Origin: an uncultured Collinsella sp.
Lineage (GTDB): Bacteria > Actinomycetota > Coriobacteriia > Coriobacteriales > Coriobacteriaceae
DNA: 64,000 nucleotides
Assembly: GCA_934630735.1 (NCBI GenBank)
Contig: CAKTWK010000006.1
Coordinates: 20,251-84,250 of the forward strand
Direction: 5' to 3'
Numbering within the stretch: position 1 is the stretch's first letter; each line of letters begins with the position of its first letter. The position numbers were made by a program, and so were the translations under genes. Positions 33,821 through 43,363 of the stretch are shown piece after piece. The notes under the pieces are model-generated. The model worked only from the letters and a program-made list of their open reading frames with translations, made no database searches and was not told where the DNA came from.

Positions 33821-34729
33821 CTAGAGAAATTTTAATTTCTTTGGCGCTTCAATGCGAACCGTGTTGGGAATGAGCTCCGTCGCGCAGGACCACCAGCCGT
33901 TTTGCAGGGCAGCGTCGGCAAGCCTTTCGGCCGTGGCGGCGGTGTCGCAAATGGCAAACGAGCAGGCACCCGAACCGCACACGTTTGCGGCAATGGTACC
34001 GTCCTGTGAACGAAGCCAGTCAAGCACCGTTTGAATCCGCGGCTCCATCTGCGCGGAAATGACTCCCAGGTTGTTGTGGACGAGCGTGTAGGCCGCCTCT
34101 GCGTCTCCCGAACGAAGGGCAGATGCGATCGCTCCGGGCTTGTCCGCAGGCGCTGGGGCCTCGTCAAAACGTCGATAGGCTTCAATTGTCGAAACGCTTG
34201 CCTCGCGCGGCTTGACCAGCACGACGGGCGTCGCGGGTAGTGCGGGGTACTCGGTGGCCAGCACGTCTCCCCCACCCACGTAAAATGCAGGGCTGGCATG
34301 CAAAAAGAAGGGAACGTCGGCGCCAATGCCGCGCGCGATGTTGTCCAGCGCGGGATCGGCACGGTCGATACCCCAACTCTCTGCCAAGGCGACAATGACC
34401 GCCGCGGCATCCGTCGAAGGACCACCCAGGCCGGCACACAACGGGATGCGCTTCTCGATCGTAATGCAGACATTGGCTTCGCGACCATAATGCTCGGCCA
34501 TAGCAGCAGCTGCACGATACGCCGTATTCTTTTGCATAGGAAAGTCGGATGCCGGAATCGTCTGGACGGTCAGCGCCTGTGCCGGCGTGACCGTCACGGT
34601 ATCGACAAGACCGACGGCTGCCATCAGGGAATCGACCCTGTGATAGCCGCGGGCGTCACGCTCGGTATGAACCCCCAGATAGAGGTTGATCTTTGCCGGC
34701 GCGAAAAGGGTCAGGGACCAATCGGTCAC
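33821..34729 (-). CDS. ispE: 4-diphosphocytidyl-2-C-methyl-D-erythritol kinase
   Basis: 302 residues of the GHMP kinase family. APAKINLYLGVHTERDARGYHRVDSLM at the N-terminus has the catalytic Lys, IPLCAGLGGPSTDAAAVIVAL (about 92-112) is the ATP-binding glycine-rich loop, with Gly-Gly-Pro-Ser in place of the common Gly-Gly-Gly-Ser, and VCGSGACSFAI is the C-terminal motif. It performs the fourth MEP step; ispD and ispF are 20 kb away. It starts 2 nt after the veg gene. Confidence 0.93.
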   Translation of the reverse strand: MTDWSLTLFAPAKINLYLGVHTERDARGYHRVDSLMAAVGLVDTVTVTPAQALTVQTIPASDFPMQKNTAYRAAAAMAEHYGREANVCITIEKRIPLCAGLGGPSTDAAAVIVALAESWGIDRADPALDNIARGIGADVPFFLHASPAFYVGGGDVLATEYPALPATPVVLVKPREASVSTIEAYRRFDEAPAPADKPGAIASALRSGDAEAAYTLVHNNLGVISAQMEPRIQTVLDWLRSQDGTIAANVCGSGACSFAICDTAATAERLADAALQNGWWSCATELIPNTVRIEAPKKLKFL

Positions 34730-34731
34730 CG

Positions 34732-35028
34732 TTAGTGCTCCTCGAGCTGATTGCCGAGCGGGGTAAAAATGTGCTCGCCGCTCTCGGGGTCGAACAGCTC
34801 GACCTGGCCGGTGAGAACATCAATATACTGGTAGGACTGACGCGACTTGCGGCCACGGCGCTCGTCGACCTCGACGATAAAGACGGCGGGGTGGACGCTC
34901 TTGATGGTGCCCATGCGCTCGACGACGCGGGTGCGGCCCATGTTGGCCTTCACCTTGACGCGATCGCCCACCATATCGGTCAGCTTCTCGTGGATGTCGT
35001 CGACGTGATTGACTTCCATCTCTTCCAT
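34732..35028 (-). CDS. veg: Veg family protein
   Basis: 98 residues, matching the small Veg proteins of Firmicutes that stimulate biofilm formation in Bacillus (DIHEKLTDMVGDRVKVKANMGRTRVVERMGTIKSVHPAVFIVEVDE). The core is a small SH3-like fold. Linkage to ispE is also found in Bacillus. The start MEEMEVNHVD is chosen because GGAGG lies 8 nt before it. Confidence 0.85.
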   Translation of the reverse strand: MEEMEVNHVDDIHEKLTDMVGDRVKVKANMGRTRVVERMGTIKSVHPAVFIVEVDERRGRKSRQSYQYIDVLTGQVELFDPESGEHIFTPLGNQLEEH

Positions 35029-35183
35029 GAACAGGGCCTCCAGAAGGTGCAATTCAAAAAGGGGATAATACCCCTAAGATAGACAAAACTCTAATACTAT
35101 AGCACCCTGTTGCCGCTATACGCAAGTAGCTAAATAAACCCCGTCCCAAATACGTACCAGACGACAACCTCGCATGACCAGTT

Positions 35184-35211
35184 GTTACGCGGTTTGGTAA
35201 AACCGCATAAC
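35184..35211 (-). terminator. Terminator-like hairpin after dtd
   Basis: GTTACGCGGTTT.GGT.AAAACCGCATAAC abuts the dtd stop. It is the same stem as that after lysS, so it is also a repeat. Confidence 0.65.
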
Positions 35212-35658
35212 CTAAAGACTATCGGTGTCCAAGACGATGGTGAATGGGCCGTCGTTGACCAAGTCGACTTTCATATCGGCGCCAAAGATGCCGTGCGCCA
35301 CGTGTTCGACATCTTGACGAACGAGCGTCAGGAAGTACTCGTAGAGCTCGTTGGCAACATCGGGGGCGCCTGCATCGGTAAACGACGGACGGCGGCCGTG
35401 GCGGCAGTCGGCGAACAGCGTGAACTGCGACACCACGAGAACCTCGCCGTCGACATCGGCAAGTGCCAGGTTGGTCTTGCCGTTCTCGTCCTCGTTAATG
35501 CGCAAGCCCCAGAGCTTGCCCCACAGCTTATCGGCCTCGGCGCGCGTGTCGCCGTGGCCCACGCCCAGCAGCACCAGATAGCCGCGCCCAATTTTGCCCA
35601 CGCACTCGCCGTCGACCGTCACGCCGGCGTTGAGCACGCGCTGAACCACCGCACGCAC
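35212..35658 (-). CDS. dtd: D-aminoacyl-tRNA deacylase
   Basis: 148 residues, the family length. [18 protein letters not shown] (about 77-94) carries the conserved SQFTL motif and [12 protein letters not shown] near the end the NxGPxT-type motif (here NDGPFT). It removes D-amino acids from tRNA. The stop-to-start gap from rdgB is 3 nt. Confidence 0.95.
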   Translation of the reverse strand: MRAVVQRVLNAGVTVDGECVGKIGRGYLVLLGVGHGDTRAEADKLWGKLWGLRINEDENGKTNLALADVDGEVLVVSQFTLFADCRHGRRPSFTDAGAPDVANELYEYFLTLVRQDVEHVAHGIFGADMKVDLVNDGPFTIVLDTDSL

Positions 35659-35661
35659 GGC

Positions 35662-36303
35662 CTACTCCTCGCCCGTCAGTTTGGCGGATAGGTGCTCGAG
35701 CGCATGGAATCGATGGCTGATGGCGTTCTTCTCGTCCGCCGTCAGCTCGGCCATGGTCTTGCCCGGCGTATCGACCGGCAGGAACAGCGGGTCGTAGCCA
35801 AAGCCGTGATCGCCGCGGCCCTCATGCGCGATAACGCCCTCGCAGGCGCCCTCGCCATAGGTGACCAGGCCGTCAGTATCGATAAGCGCGACGACGCTCA
35901 TAAAGCGCGCGGTACGATCCTCGTCTGCCACGCCTTCCATGTTTGCCAGCAGCTTGGCATTGTTGGCGGCATCGTCACCGTGAACGCCCGCATAGCGTGC
36001 GCTATACACGCCCGGCTCGCCGTCCAGAGCATCGACGACCAGGCCCGAATCGTCGGCAATGGCCATGAGCCCCGTCTCTTCGACGGCAGCCTGCGCCTTG
36101 ATGATGGCGTTCTCCAAAAACGTCGTGCCGTTTTCCTCGGGGTCCTCAAAATCACCTAGCTGGCCGAGCGCCACAAAGCGAACCTCGGGCATAGCCTTGC
36201 CCAAAATGGCCTCAATCTCGGTGAGCTTATGGGCGTTGCCCGTTGCCACGACGATGGTCGCCGCCGGGTCGAGGGTGTCGATGTCGATCTTCTCAAGTGC
36301 CAT
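35662..36303 (-). CDS. rdgB: XTP/dITP diphosphatase (RdgB/HAM1)
   Basis: 213 residues. IVVATGNAHKLTEIEAIL (about 16-33), FLENAIIKAQAAVEETG, ADDSGLVVDALDGEPGVYSARYAG (about 83-106) and the C-terminal GFGYDPLFLPVDTPGKTMAEL and SHRFHAL motifs define the family. It hydrolyses non-canonical purine NTPs. MALEKID after AAGGAGG is the start; a 24-codon upstream extension has no support. It forms a pair with dtd. Confidence 0.95.
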   Translation of the reverse strand: MALEKIDIDTLDPAATIVVATGNAHKLTEIEAILGKAMPEVRFVALGQLGDFEDPEENGTTFLENAIIKAQAAVEETGLMAIADDSGLVVDALDGEPGVYSARYAGVHGDDAANNAKLLANMEGVADEDRTARFMSVVALIDTDGLVTYGEGACEGVIAHEGRGDHGFGYDPLFLPVDTPGKTMAELTADEKNAISHRFHALEHLSAKLTGEE

Positions 36304-36413
36304 AGCTGGCCTCCTTGTCTCTATAGCAATGCCGTGTTGAGGACGACGAGGACTTCGGCCTCTCTCCCCTCTCAATCAACGGCAGTCTTATACTTCGACG
36401 TTTTCCCAGATAA

Positions 36414-36450
36414 AACCTGCCAAAATAAACCTGTCCCTTTTTGGCAGGTT
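36414..36450. repeat. Short hairpin repeat, CTGTCCC-loop family, copy e
   Basis: AACCTGCCAAAA (36414-36425) and TTTTGGCAGGTT (36439-36450) enclose TAAACCTGTCCCT. It touches the rph stop codon and so may act as its terminator. Confidence 0.75.
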
Positions 36451-37174
36451 AGGCGAGGGTTTGGCGCTGGAGCTCGATGAGCTCGGCAATGCCCTTGTCG
36501 CCCAAATCGAGCAGGGCATTGAGGCGCTTGCGGTCGAAGGGCGCCTGCTCGCCGGTGCCCTGAAGCTCGATCATCTCACCGGTATCGGTGGCGACAAGGT
36601 TCATGTCGACCTCGGCGTGACTGTCCTCGGAATAATCCAGGTCGAGCAGGGTGTTGCCGTCGACAACGCCCATAGAGATGGCAGCAACCTGGCCCGTGAG
36701 CGGGATGCGCTCGATCTTGCCGGCCTCGACCCACATAGCAAGGGCGTCGTGCAGCGCCACCCAGGCACCGGTAATGCTCGCCGTACGCGTGCCGCCGTCT
36801 GCCTGAATCACATCGCAGTCGACGGTGACGGTGTACTCGCCGAGCGCCTTCATGTTGACGACGGTGCGCAGACTACGGCCGATCAGACGCTCAATCTCCA
36901 TGGAGCGACCCTTGCGGTTGGCGTGCTCACGCTTGCAGCGCTTGCCGGTCGATGCCGGCAACATGGCGTACTCCGCCGTTACCCAACCGGCCTTGGCGCC
37001 CTTGCGCCAGCCCGGCACGCCCTCCTCGATGGTGGCAGCGCACAGCACGCGCGTATCGCCAAACTCGGCCAGGCACGAACCGTGGGCGTGCTTCATAACA
37101 CCACGAGTGAGCTTAACGGGGCGCAGCTCATTGGCGGCACGGCCGTTGGCGCGGTTGACCTGCATGTACTCCAT
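36449..37174 (-). CDS. rph: Ribonuclease PH
   Basis: 241 residues. [37 protein letters not shown] at the start, [16 protein letters not shown], and [26 protein letters not shown] (about 122-147) match the phosphorolytic RNase PH core. It trims tRNA 3' ends. It lies before rdgB in the conserved order, with a hairpin repeat between. Confidence 0.95.
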   Translation of the reverse strand: MEYMQVNRANGRAANELRPVKLTRGVMKHAHGSCLAEFGDTRVLCAATIEEGVPGWRKGAKAGWVTAEYAMLPASTGKRCKREHANRKGRSMEIERLIGRSLRTVVNMKALGEYTVTVDCDVIQADGGTRTASITGAWVALHDALAMWVEAGKIERIPLTGQVAAISMGVVDGNTLLDLDYSEDSHAEVDMNLVATDTGEMIELQGTGEQAPFDRKRLNALLDLGDKGIAELIELQRQTLA

Positions 37175-37229
37175 AGAAATATCCTTTCGGCAAAAGGTGA
37201 ACGTGAGCCTTTGGTCGGTAACCTTATAT

Positions 37230-38114
37230 CTATTTCAGTTCGTCGATATCGATATGCTCAATGCTCTTGAGCGGCTGGCCAAAGATAAAGCTGCCCGCCA
37301 CCGCAAACTCGGCAATGTTATCGGCCGTCGTTGCAAAACGATGCTGCGGCTCGGCTGCGTCGCCCGCCAGCTGCTCGCGGCGCGTGAGAATATCGGTCAG
37401 CTCGCGCGTGGTCTCCTCGGCAGAGCTCACCACGCGCACTCCGGGACCCAGTGCATGGCGAATAGGCCCCACAAGCAGCGGGAAATGCGTGCAGCCGAGC
37501 ACCACGGTATCGATGCCGTGGTCGCGCAGCGGTTCAACCGTGGCACCGACCAGCGCGCGTACGGCAGGCGTATCGAAGATGTCCTCGTTCTCGAGCCACT
37601 GCTCTTGCAGATGCGCGCCCGAGGCGAGCTCATGCTCAACGACCTCGACAAAGCTCGAGGCAGGGCAGCCGTATACGTCGACGCCGGCATCCAGGTCCTG
37701 AATGGCACGCGTGTAAGCGCCTGAGCGAATGGTGAGGTTGGTGGCGAGCACGCCCACCCGGCGCGTGCGGGTGCTGTTGATGGCGGCACGTGCGCCCGGT
37801 GCGATCACACCGATGACGGGAACGTCGAGCACCTGCTGGGCCAAACGCAAGGCCGCAGCGGTCGCCGTATTGCAGGCGATGACCATGATCTTGACATCGT
37901 GCTTCGACAGCCAGCGGCCCGCCTGCAGTGCAAACGAGCGCACCTCGTCCTCGGTGCGAGTGCCATAAGGGCAGCGCTTGGTGTCGCCAAAGTAGTAGAC
38001 GGACTCGTGCGGCAACGCCGTCGCAATCGCGCGCGCAACCGTCAGACCGCCCAGACCCGAGTCGAATACGCCAATGGGGCGCGTGTCCCCGGCCAGATTC
38101 TCGATATCGGACAT
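37230..38114 (-). CDS. murI: Glutamate racemase
   Basis: 294 residues. [16 protein letters not shown] (about 14-29), [23 protein letters not shown] (catalytic Cys, about 79-90) and [10 protein letters not shown] (second catalytic Cys, about 203-212) are all present. It supplies D-glutamate for peptidoglycan. It precedes rph on the same strand. Confidence 0.95.
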   Translation of the reverse strand: MSDIENLAGDTRPIGVFDSGLGGLTVARAIATALPHESVYYFGDTKRCPYGTRTEDEVRSFALQAGRWLSKHDVKIMVIACNTATAAALRLAQQVLDVPVIGVIAPGARAAINSTRTRRVGVLATNLTIRSGAYTRAIQDLDAGVDVYGCPASSFVEVVEHELASGAHLQEQWLENEDIFDTPAVRALVGATVEPLRDHGIDTVVLGCTHFPLLVGPIRHALGPGVRVVSSAEETTRELTDILTRREQLAGDAAEPQHRFATTADNIAEFAVAGSFIFGQPLKSIEHIDIDELK

Positions 38115-38167
38115 TACCTCACCAGATTCTCTCTCGAAAAGATATGGCTCAGAACGATAGGACCGCG

Positions 38168-39079
38168 CTACGAACGAGCCGCGACCAGCAGCTCGGCAGT
38201 TGCCACCCAGCCGTCGACAATTTTGCCGCGCGTGACGTAAGCGTTATCGCAAGCGTCCAGGAACTCGGGCGCGCCGGCGCTGGTCAGGCCGTTCTCGACC
38301 AAACAGAACGTGCCCACGTGGTCGGCCATGTAGAAATCGGACTCGGAATCGCCGAGCGCCAGCGTCTCCTCGCGCTCGATACCCAGGTGCTCGCAGAAAC
38401 GTGCGATGGCAACGCCCTTGTTGAGGCCGGCGGGATTGATGTTAAACGCGCGGCCATCCTCGACGCGTTCGAGCTCGAGCGTCGTCGGCTTGGACAGATG
38501 CGTCAGGTGACCGTTGCAAGCCCAGACCAGGCCGCAGCCGGCCTCGTCAAGAATGGCCTGGACCTCGTCGTCGGGCACATCGCCGCGCATGCCGACGGTG
38601 ACCTCGCGATACTTGTAGCCAGTCGACATGTCGTTGTGGTACTCGATCTTATGCGGCCAGCGGGCGAGAATCTTATCGCACACGCCGGTCTGCTCGATCA
38701 CCTGATGCGGCGTGAGGCCGCAGGCGGGGTCGTAGGGCATATCGCCGGTCAGATACTCCCAATCGTTGGCCTTGAGATCGTACATGACCAGGCCACCCAT
38801 CTCGCCAATGTAGGAGTTGAGGCCGAGCACGCGCGCATCCTCGTGGATCATGGTGCGGTTGCGGCCCGAGGTGGGAACCACCTGGATGCCGGCGCGGGCA
38901 AGTGCCACGACAGCCTCGACGAGCTTGGTCGAGGGATTGCCGTCGTTGTCGCGCAGCACGCACGAGCCGGGCGCGAGCATGGTGGCGTCCAGGTCGGTAA
39001 AGACGTACTTAACCTTGGCAAGACGCTCGCGCATCTCGCCCGAAAGCTCAGCGACGGTCGGCAGGGTATTGTGGGACAT
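38168..39079 (-). CDS. HAD-superfamily hydrolase, Cof-like
   Basis: 303 residues. YVFTDLDATML (about 25-35) is HAD motif I, PTSGRNR (about 72) motif II, and ALGDSESDFYMAD (about 245) motif IV with the metal acids. The long cap between motifs II and III is of the Cof type. It is probably a sugar or nucleotide phosphatase; the substrate is unknown. The ATG at 39079 follows GGAG; a GTG 6 nt upstream is less likely. Confidence 0.82.
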   Translation of the reverse strand: MSHNTLPTVAELSGEMRERLAKVKYVFTDLDATMLAPGSCVLRDNDGNPSTKLVEAVVALARAGIQVVPTSGRNRTMIHEDARVLGLNSYIGEMGGLVMYDLKANDWEYLTGDMPYDPACGLTPHQVIEQTGVCDKILARWPHKIEYHNDMSTGYKYREVTVGMRGDVPDDEVQAILDEAGCGLVWACNGHLTHLSKPTTLELERVEDGRAFNINPAGLNKGVAIARFCEHLGIEREETLALGDSESDFYMADHVGTFCLVENGLTSAGAPEFLDACDNAYVTRGKIVDGWVATAELLVAARS

Positions 39080-39190
39080 GGTCACTCCATTACGTAGAAG
39101 GGGCTTCTGGTCTTAGGCAGCGCGCCTCACTTGAGGGAAAACGCGCTTGCAACGGCAGCGCGCTCAGGACGCCGCCCTCATCGCAGTTCA

Positions 39191-40753
39191 TTAGTCAAAC
39201 TGGGTAACATCGATTAAACGGTTGGCAAGCGAAAGATCGCTCTCGATGGGTACGAACTCATCACCCACGTGCATGAGCTCCTCGTCGCCCTTTGCCAACA
39301 GCAAGACGATGGTGGGCGCATCGGGGCTGACGTATTCCTCGCGCGCCGCCTTGAATGCCGCGTGCACAGCAGCCTCGCGATCGAGGATGATCTTGTTCGG
39401 GGTATCGTCGGGAACATGCTCGGCAAGCTCGCGACAGACCTTCATCGGGTCCTCGTGAGCCGGATCCTCGTTGGTAAAGATCAGCAAATCAGAATATGGT
39501 GCGGCCTCGCGCGGAAGCTGCTCACGGCGCTCCTGCGCCTTGCCTCCAGCGGCACCAAACAGCGCAATGACCGGGCTAGCGGGAAACGCGCGCTTGACCG
39601 ATGAAAAGAGTGAGCGGAACGAAAGCTGGTTGTGAGCGTAGTCAACAACGCAAACCACGCGTCCATCCTTCGACTCCACGACCTCCATGCGGCCCGGCAC
39701 ACGCAGCTTGGAGAGGCCTTTCTTGATGGCATCGATTCCGATGCCAATCTCGCGCGCGGCGGCGATAGCGACCAGCGCGTTCTCCACGTTAAAGTCTCCC
39801 GCGATACCCAGCAGGACCTTCTCCCCCGCCTCGGGCCCGTCGGCGCTCATGCCATGCAGGTTAAACTCGATGTTAAAGCCGACCATGCGGACATCGCTTG
39901 CCCACAAGCTCGCCTCGGGATGCTCAACGCCAACGGTCACCAAGCGCTCGGCCGTCGACGCAGCCTCCAGCACGCGTTCGACTTCATCGGTGCCCAGATT
40001 CACTACGGCGGTCTTAGCCTGATCAAAGATCCTGAGCTTGCTCTCAAAATAATCCTCGAAGGTCGGGTGCTCGATCGGTGAGATGTGGTCACGCCCGATG
40101 TTGAGGAAACACGCCACGTCAAACGGCAGGTTCTCGACGCGCTGGTACTTGAGCGCCTGGCTTGAAACCTCCATGACCATGGACTGGCGACCGGACGCGC
40201 GGCAGTTGGCGATATGGCGCCAGACCTCGGGGGCCTCGGGCGTGGTGTTGGTGCTCTCGTAGCACTCGATACCATCGTCGGTGTTCACCGAGCCGATCAT
40301 GCCGCAGGACTCGCCCGCCGCCTTGATGATGGACTGGAGCATAAAAGCGGCAGTGGTCTTTCCCTTGGTACCGGTGATACCCACGATCTTAACGTCGTGG
40401 TCGGGGCGGTTGTAGACCTCCGGCGGCAGCAGGGCCATAGCCGTGCGCACGCTATCCACGACCAGCATCGCCGCACCGTTCTCTTTCGCCAGCGGCTCCA
40501 GAGACTCGACCAGCGACTCTTCGCACACAAATGCGACGGCGCCCGCATCGAGCGCCATGCTCAAAAACGCGGGCTTAAAGGCAGCGCCCTTGCAAAAGAA
40601 CACGTCACCTGCCGAAACCGCGCGCGAATCAAACGAGCAGCCGGTCACGGCACGCTCGTCAACCTGCTCTGATGCGCGTAGCTCGCCGCACACATCGAGC
40701 AGCTTGGCAAGCGTATCGACCGTGGTCACGGTCGCGGAATCCGAATGGTGCAT
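39191..40753 (-). CDS. murE: MurE-type UDP-MurNAc-tripeptide synthetase
   Basis: 520 residues. The N-terminal domain binds UDP-MurNAc (SFDSRAVSAGDVFFCK); GITGTKGKTTAAFML (about 122-136) is the ATP loop; EVSSQALKYQRV is the MurE SSH-like region, here with Gln for His; and RMEVVESKDGRVVCVVDYAHN (about 375) is the C-terminal hinge. Near residue 430 the sequence is NEDPAHEDP, not the DNPR typical of diaminopimelate-adding enzymes, so Lys or Orn addition is more likely (inference). It makes a peptidoglycan precursor. Confidence 0.85.
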   Translation of the reverse strand: MHHSDSATVTTVDTLAKLLDVCGELRASEQVDERAVTGCSFDSRAVSAGDVFFCKGAAFKPAFLSMALDAGAVAFVCEESLVESLEPLAKENGAAMLVVDSVRTAMALLPPEVYNRPDHDVKIVGITGTKGKTTAAFMLQSIIKAAGESCGMIGSVNTDDGIECYESTNTTPEAPEVWRHIANCRASGRQSMVMEVSSQALKYQRVENLPFDVACFLNIGRDHISPIEHPTFEDYFESKLRIFDQAKTAVVNLGTDEVERVLEAASTAERLVTVGVEHPEASLWASDVRMVGFNIEFNLHGMSADGPEAGEKVLLGIAGDFNVENALVAIAAAREIGIGIDAIKKGLSKLRVPGRMEVVESKDGRVVCVVDYAHNQLSFRSLFSSVKRAFPASPVIALFGAAGGKAQERREQLPREAAPYSDLLIFTNEDPAHEDPMKVCRELAEHVPDDTPNKIILDREAAVHAAFKAAREEYVSPDAPTIVLLLAKGDEELMHVGDEFVPIESDLSLANRLIDVTQFD

Positions 40754-40814
40754 CTTTCACCTTTCTCAGCCATTTGGCAGGGACGGTTTTCATAGTAACT
40801 GAAACGTGCTCGCG

Positions 40815-40840
40815 CAAAAACGGCTCCCGGAGGAGCCGTT
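40815..40840 (-). terminator. Terminator of asnB
   Basis: AACGGCTCC pairs with GGAGCCGTT, and TTTTTGCG follows on the minus strand. Confidence 0.85.
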
Positions 40841-40865
40841 ACGCGCAGGCATTCGAAAGCCGATG

Positions 40866-42746
40866 CTAGGCAGCCTGAACAGAAGGCTGGCCCTCGTCGA
40901 TAAAGAAGCGCTTGTACCACACCAAGAACACGAGCGGCGTATAGATCTTGCGCTGGAAATCGCCCTTGCCCGCAAAGTGCAGGTCGAGTAGATGCATGAG
41001 CTCGTCGGTGTCGAAGAACTCGCTTGCCCACGGCGCGGTGAAGTACTCCTTGACGTAGTCGTACCACTTTTGCTCGCGCAGCCAGTAGACGATCGGCACC
41101 GGGAAGCCCACCTTGGGACGGGTGGCCCACTCATCGGGCAGTGACTTGTTGGCGGCGTGGCGAAGCACCTGTTTGTTGCCGTTCTCGTTGATGCGGTAGC
41201 GGTCAGGAATGTGCTCGGCGAACTCCATGACCTTGCGATCCAGGAAGGGCACGCGCAGCTCCAGCGAGTGCGCCATGCACATCTTGTCGGCCTTGAGCAG
41301 AATGTCGCCTGGGAGCCACATGTTCATGTCCAGATACTGCTTCTTGACCAGCTCGGGCTGACCCTTCACGCGCGCATAGATGGGAGCGGCAAGCTCGAAG
41401 GCGCCATCGCCGGTGTTGTACTCGGGCTTGAGCACGCCGTCGACCTCGCGCTCCGGCCATACCAGGGCCTGTCCCAGGAACGACTTCTCGGGGATCTCGG
41501 CACCCTTGACCAGGAAGTTATGGCCCTTGAAGTACGGCATATGCAGCGCCAAGTTACCGAGCGCGCGGCGAATGGGCAACGGCACCATCTTTTTGTACTT
41601 GCGCACCGGAACCGTGTCCTCGTAGTAGGCGTAGCCGCCAAAGAGCTCGTCGGCGCCTTCGCCCGAAAGCACGACGGTGACGTCCTTGCGCGCCATCTCG
41701 GCCAAGAACCACAGCGGCACAGACGACAGGTTGGACTGCGGCTCGTCCATGTGATACTGAATGTCCTCGAGTGCGCCAAAGAACTCGTCGGCGGTAATCA
41801 TCTTGCGGACATTCTCGACGCCGAGCTTGTCGGAAAGTTCCTTGGCGTAGTTAGTCTCGTTGAAATTCTTGTAATCGAAGCCCACCGAGAAGGTCTTGTC
41901 GGGCATGAGACAAGCGGCGATATAGCTGGAGTCGACGCCGCCGGAGAGGAAGGAAGCGACCTTAACATCAGCGATGCGATGGGCCTCGACGCTCTCGTGC
42001 ACAACCTCATCCAGCTCGTCGACGTACTCCTCGAACGGCTTCTCGACGGCAGAGTAATCGCAATCCCAATAGCGCTCGATGTTCATCTTGCCGGTCGGGA
42101 TGTCTACGGTAAAGTAATGCGCTGGCGGCAGCTTGTAGACACCCTCGAAGAAGGTCTCCTCAGTTGCCGAATACTGCAGCGTCATGTACGGACGCAGGGC
42201 CTTTTTGTTGACCGCCTTGTGGAAGTGCGGGTAGTCCAGGAAGCTCTTGATCTCGGAGCCAAAGAGCACACCCGGCGCACCGTCGCCCGCATCGGCCATG
42301 GGATAGTAGTAGAGCGGCTTGATGCCAAAGATATCGCGGGCGCCAAAGAGCTTGTTCTTCTTCTTGTCCCAGATGACGAAGGCGTACATACCGCGCAGGC
42401 GATCGAGTACGGCCTCGCCCCACTCCTCGTAGCCGTGCAGGAGGCTCTCGGTGTCGGCGCCGCAGTGGAACATATAGCCCTTGGCCTCGAGCTCGGAGCG
42501 AAGCTCCTGGAAGTTGTAGATCTCGCCGTTGAAGACGATGACGACGCTGCCGTCCTCATTGGCCATGGGCTGAGCGCCGGCCTCGGTCAGGTCGAGGATC
42601 GACAGGCGGCGGAAGCCCAGGGCAACGCGGCCGTCGATAAACTGGCCGCCCATGTCGGGACCACGATGGACGATGCGGTCCATCATCTTGGTGAGCACCT
42701 CGGATTGGTTATCCGTCCCACCGACAAAACCGACAAAACCGCACAT
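40866..42746 (-). CDS. asnB: Asparagine synthase (glutamine-hydrolysing)
   Basis: 626 residues. MCGFVGFVGG has the N-terminal nucleophile Cys of class II glutaminases; FNGEIYNFQELRSEL and the Arg-containing GALFGARDIFGIKPLYY are glutamine-site motifs. The synthetase domain starts near 220 with FLSGGVDSSYIAA (PP-loop, about 265) and VVLSGEGADELFGGYAYY. It converts Asp and Gln to Asn and Glu. Confidence 0.95.
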   Translation of the reverse strand: MCGFVGFVGGTDNQSEVLTKMMDRIVHRGPDMGGQFIDGRVALGFRRLSILDLTEAGAQPMANEDGSVVIVFNGEIYNFQELRSELEAKGYMFHCGADTESLLHGYEEWGEAVLDRLRGMYAFVIWDKKKNKLFGARDIFGIKPLYYYPMADAGDGAPGVLFGSEIKSFLDYPHFHKAVNKKALRPYMTLQYSATEETFFEGVYKLPPAHYFTVDIPTGKMNIERYWDCDYSAVEKPFEEYVDELDEVVHESVEAHRIADVKVASFLSGGVDSSYIAACLMPDKTFSVGFDYKNFNETNYAKELSDKLGVENVRKMITADEFFGALEDIQYHMDEPQSNLSSVPLWFLAEMARKDVTVVLSGEGADELFGGYAYYEDTVPVRKYKKMVPLPIRRALGNLALHMPYFKGHNFLVKGAEIPEKSFLGQALVWPEREVDGVLKPEYNTGDGAFELAAPIYARVKGQPELVKKQYLDMNMWLPGDILLKADKMCMAHSLELRVPFLDRKVMEFAEHIPDRYRINENGNKQVLRHAANKSLPDEWATRPKVGFPVPIVYWLREQKWYDYVKEYFTAPWASEFFDTDELMHLLDLHFAGKGDFQRKIYTPLVFLVWYKRFFIDEGQPSVQAA

Positions 42747-42933
42747 ATACTATCCCCTCTGCTGTTGCTGGGTATCAAATCGAATCAGTAGCTTTTGAGT
42801 ATACCCGAGGGTGTAAAGAGGGACGGAATGTTCAGGCAATCTCAACTGAATCAGCTCCGCGCCGACACGCACCGGTTACCTTTAATGGATATGAGGTGAA
42901 TGGGGCGATTGTTTTGCTATACTCTCTCCGCAC

Positions 42934-43009
42934 GGGCGATTGGCGCAACGGTTAGCGCAGGTGCTTTACACGCACAAGGCTGGGGGTTCGAATCCCTCAT
43001 CGCCCACCA
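42934..43009 (+). tRNA. tRNA-Val (TAC)
   Basis: Plus-strand cloverleaf: acceptor GGGCGAT/ATCGCCC, anticodon TAC in GTGCTTTACACGCAC, encoded CCA. TATACT at 42918-42923 is a good -10 box. Its 3' end is repeated 184 bp downstream. Confidence 0.96.
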
Positions 43010-43345
43010 CTGATTTGTTAGGCTCCCAGCTATGGGGGCCTTTCTTTTTTGGGCCCATCGCAGAGGGATTCGAACCCGCAAGGGTGCGGAGCTGAGGAAA
43101 CGCGAAGCGTTTACCAGCGCAGCACGCGAGGGCCGCAGGCCCGAAGCGGAAGCGGGCGGCGAAGCCGCACGCGACATCCCTCATCGCCCACCACTGATTT
43201 GTTAGGCTCCCAGCTATGGGGGCCTTTCCTTTTTCGGGCCCAGTGCATGGGATTCGAACCCGACAGGGTGCGGAGCTGAGGAAACGCGCAAGCGTTTTCC
43301 AGCGCAGCACGCGAGGAGCGAAGCGGGGCGCGGGCGGCGAAATGG
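42992..43345. repeat. 184-bp tandem duplication including the tRNA-Val 3' end
   Basis: Copy 1 (42992-43175) begins inside the tRNA with ATCCCTCATCGCCCACCA and copy 2 (43176 to about 43345) begins with the same bases. Both contain the tRNA terminator and, inverted, a T-arm-like GGGATTCGAACCC, then GGTGCGGAGCTGAGGAAACG. The copies are about 80-90 percent alike by eye and diverge at the right end. The downstream copy has no complete tRNA. Confidence 0.85.
43020..43050 (+). terminator. Terminator of tRNA-Val
   Basis: GGCTCCCAGC.TA.TGGGGGCC followed by TTTCTTTTTT. It is repeated 184 bp later. Confidence 0.8.
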
Positions 43346-43363
43346 ACCCTTGGCGAATACCCA

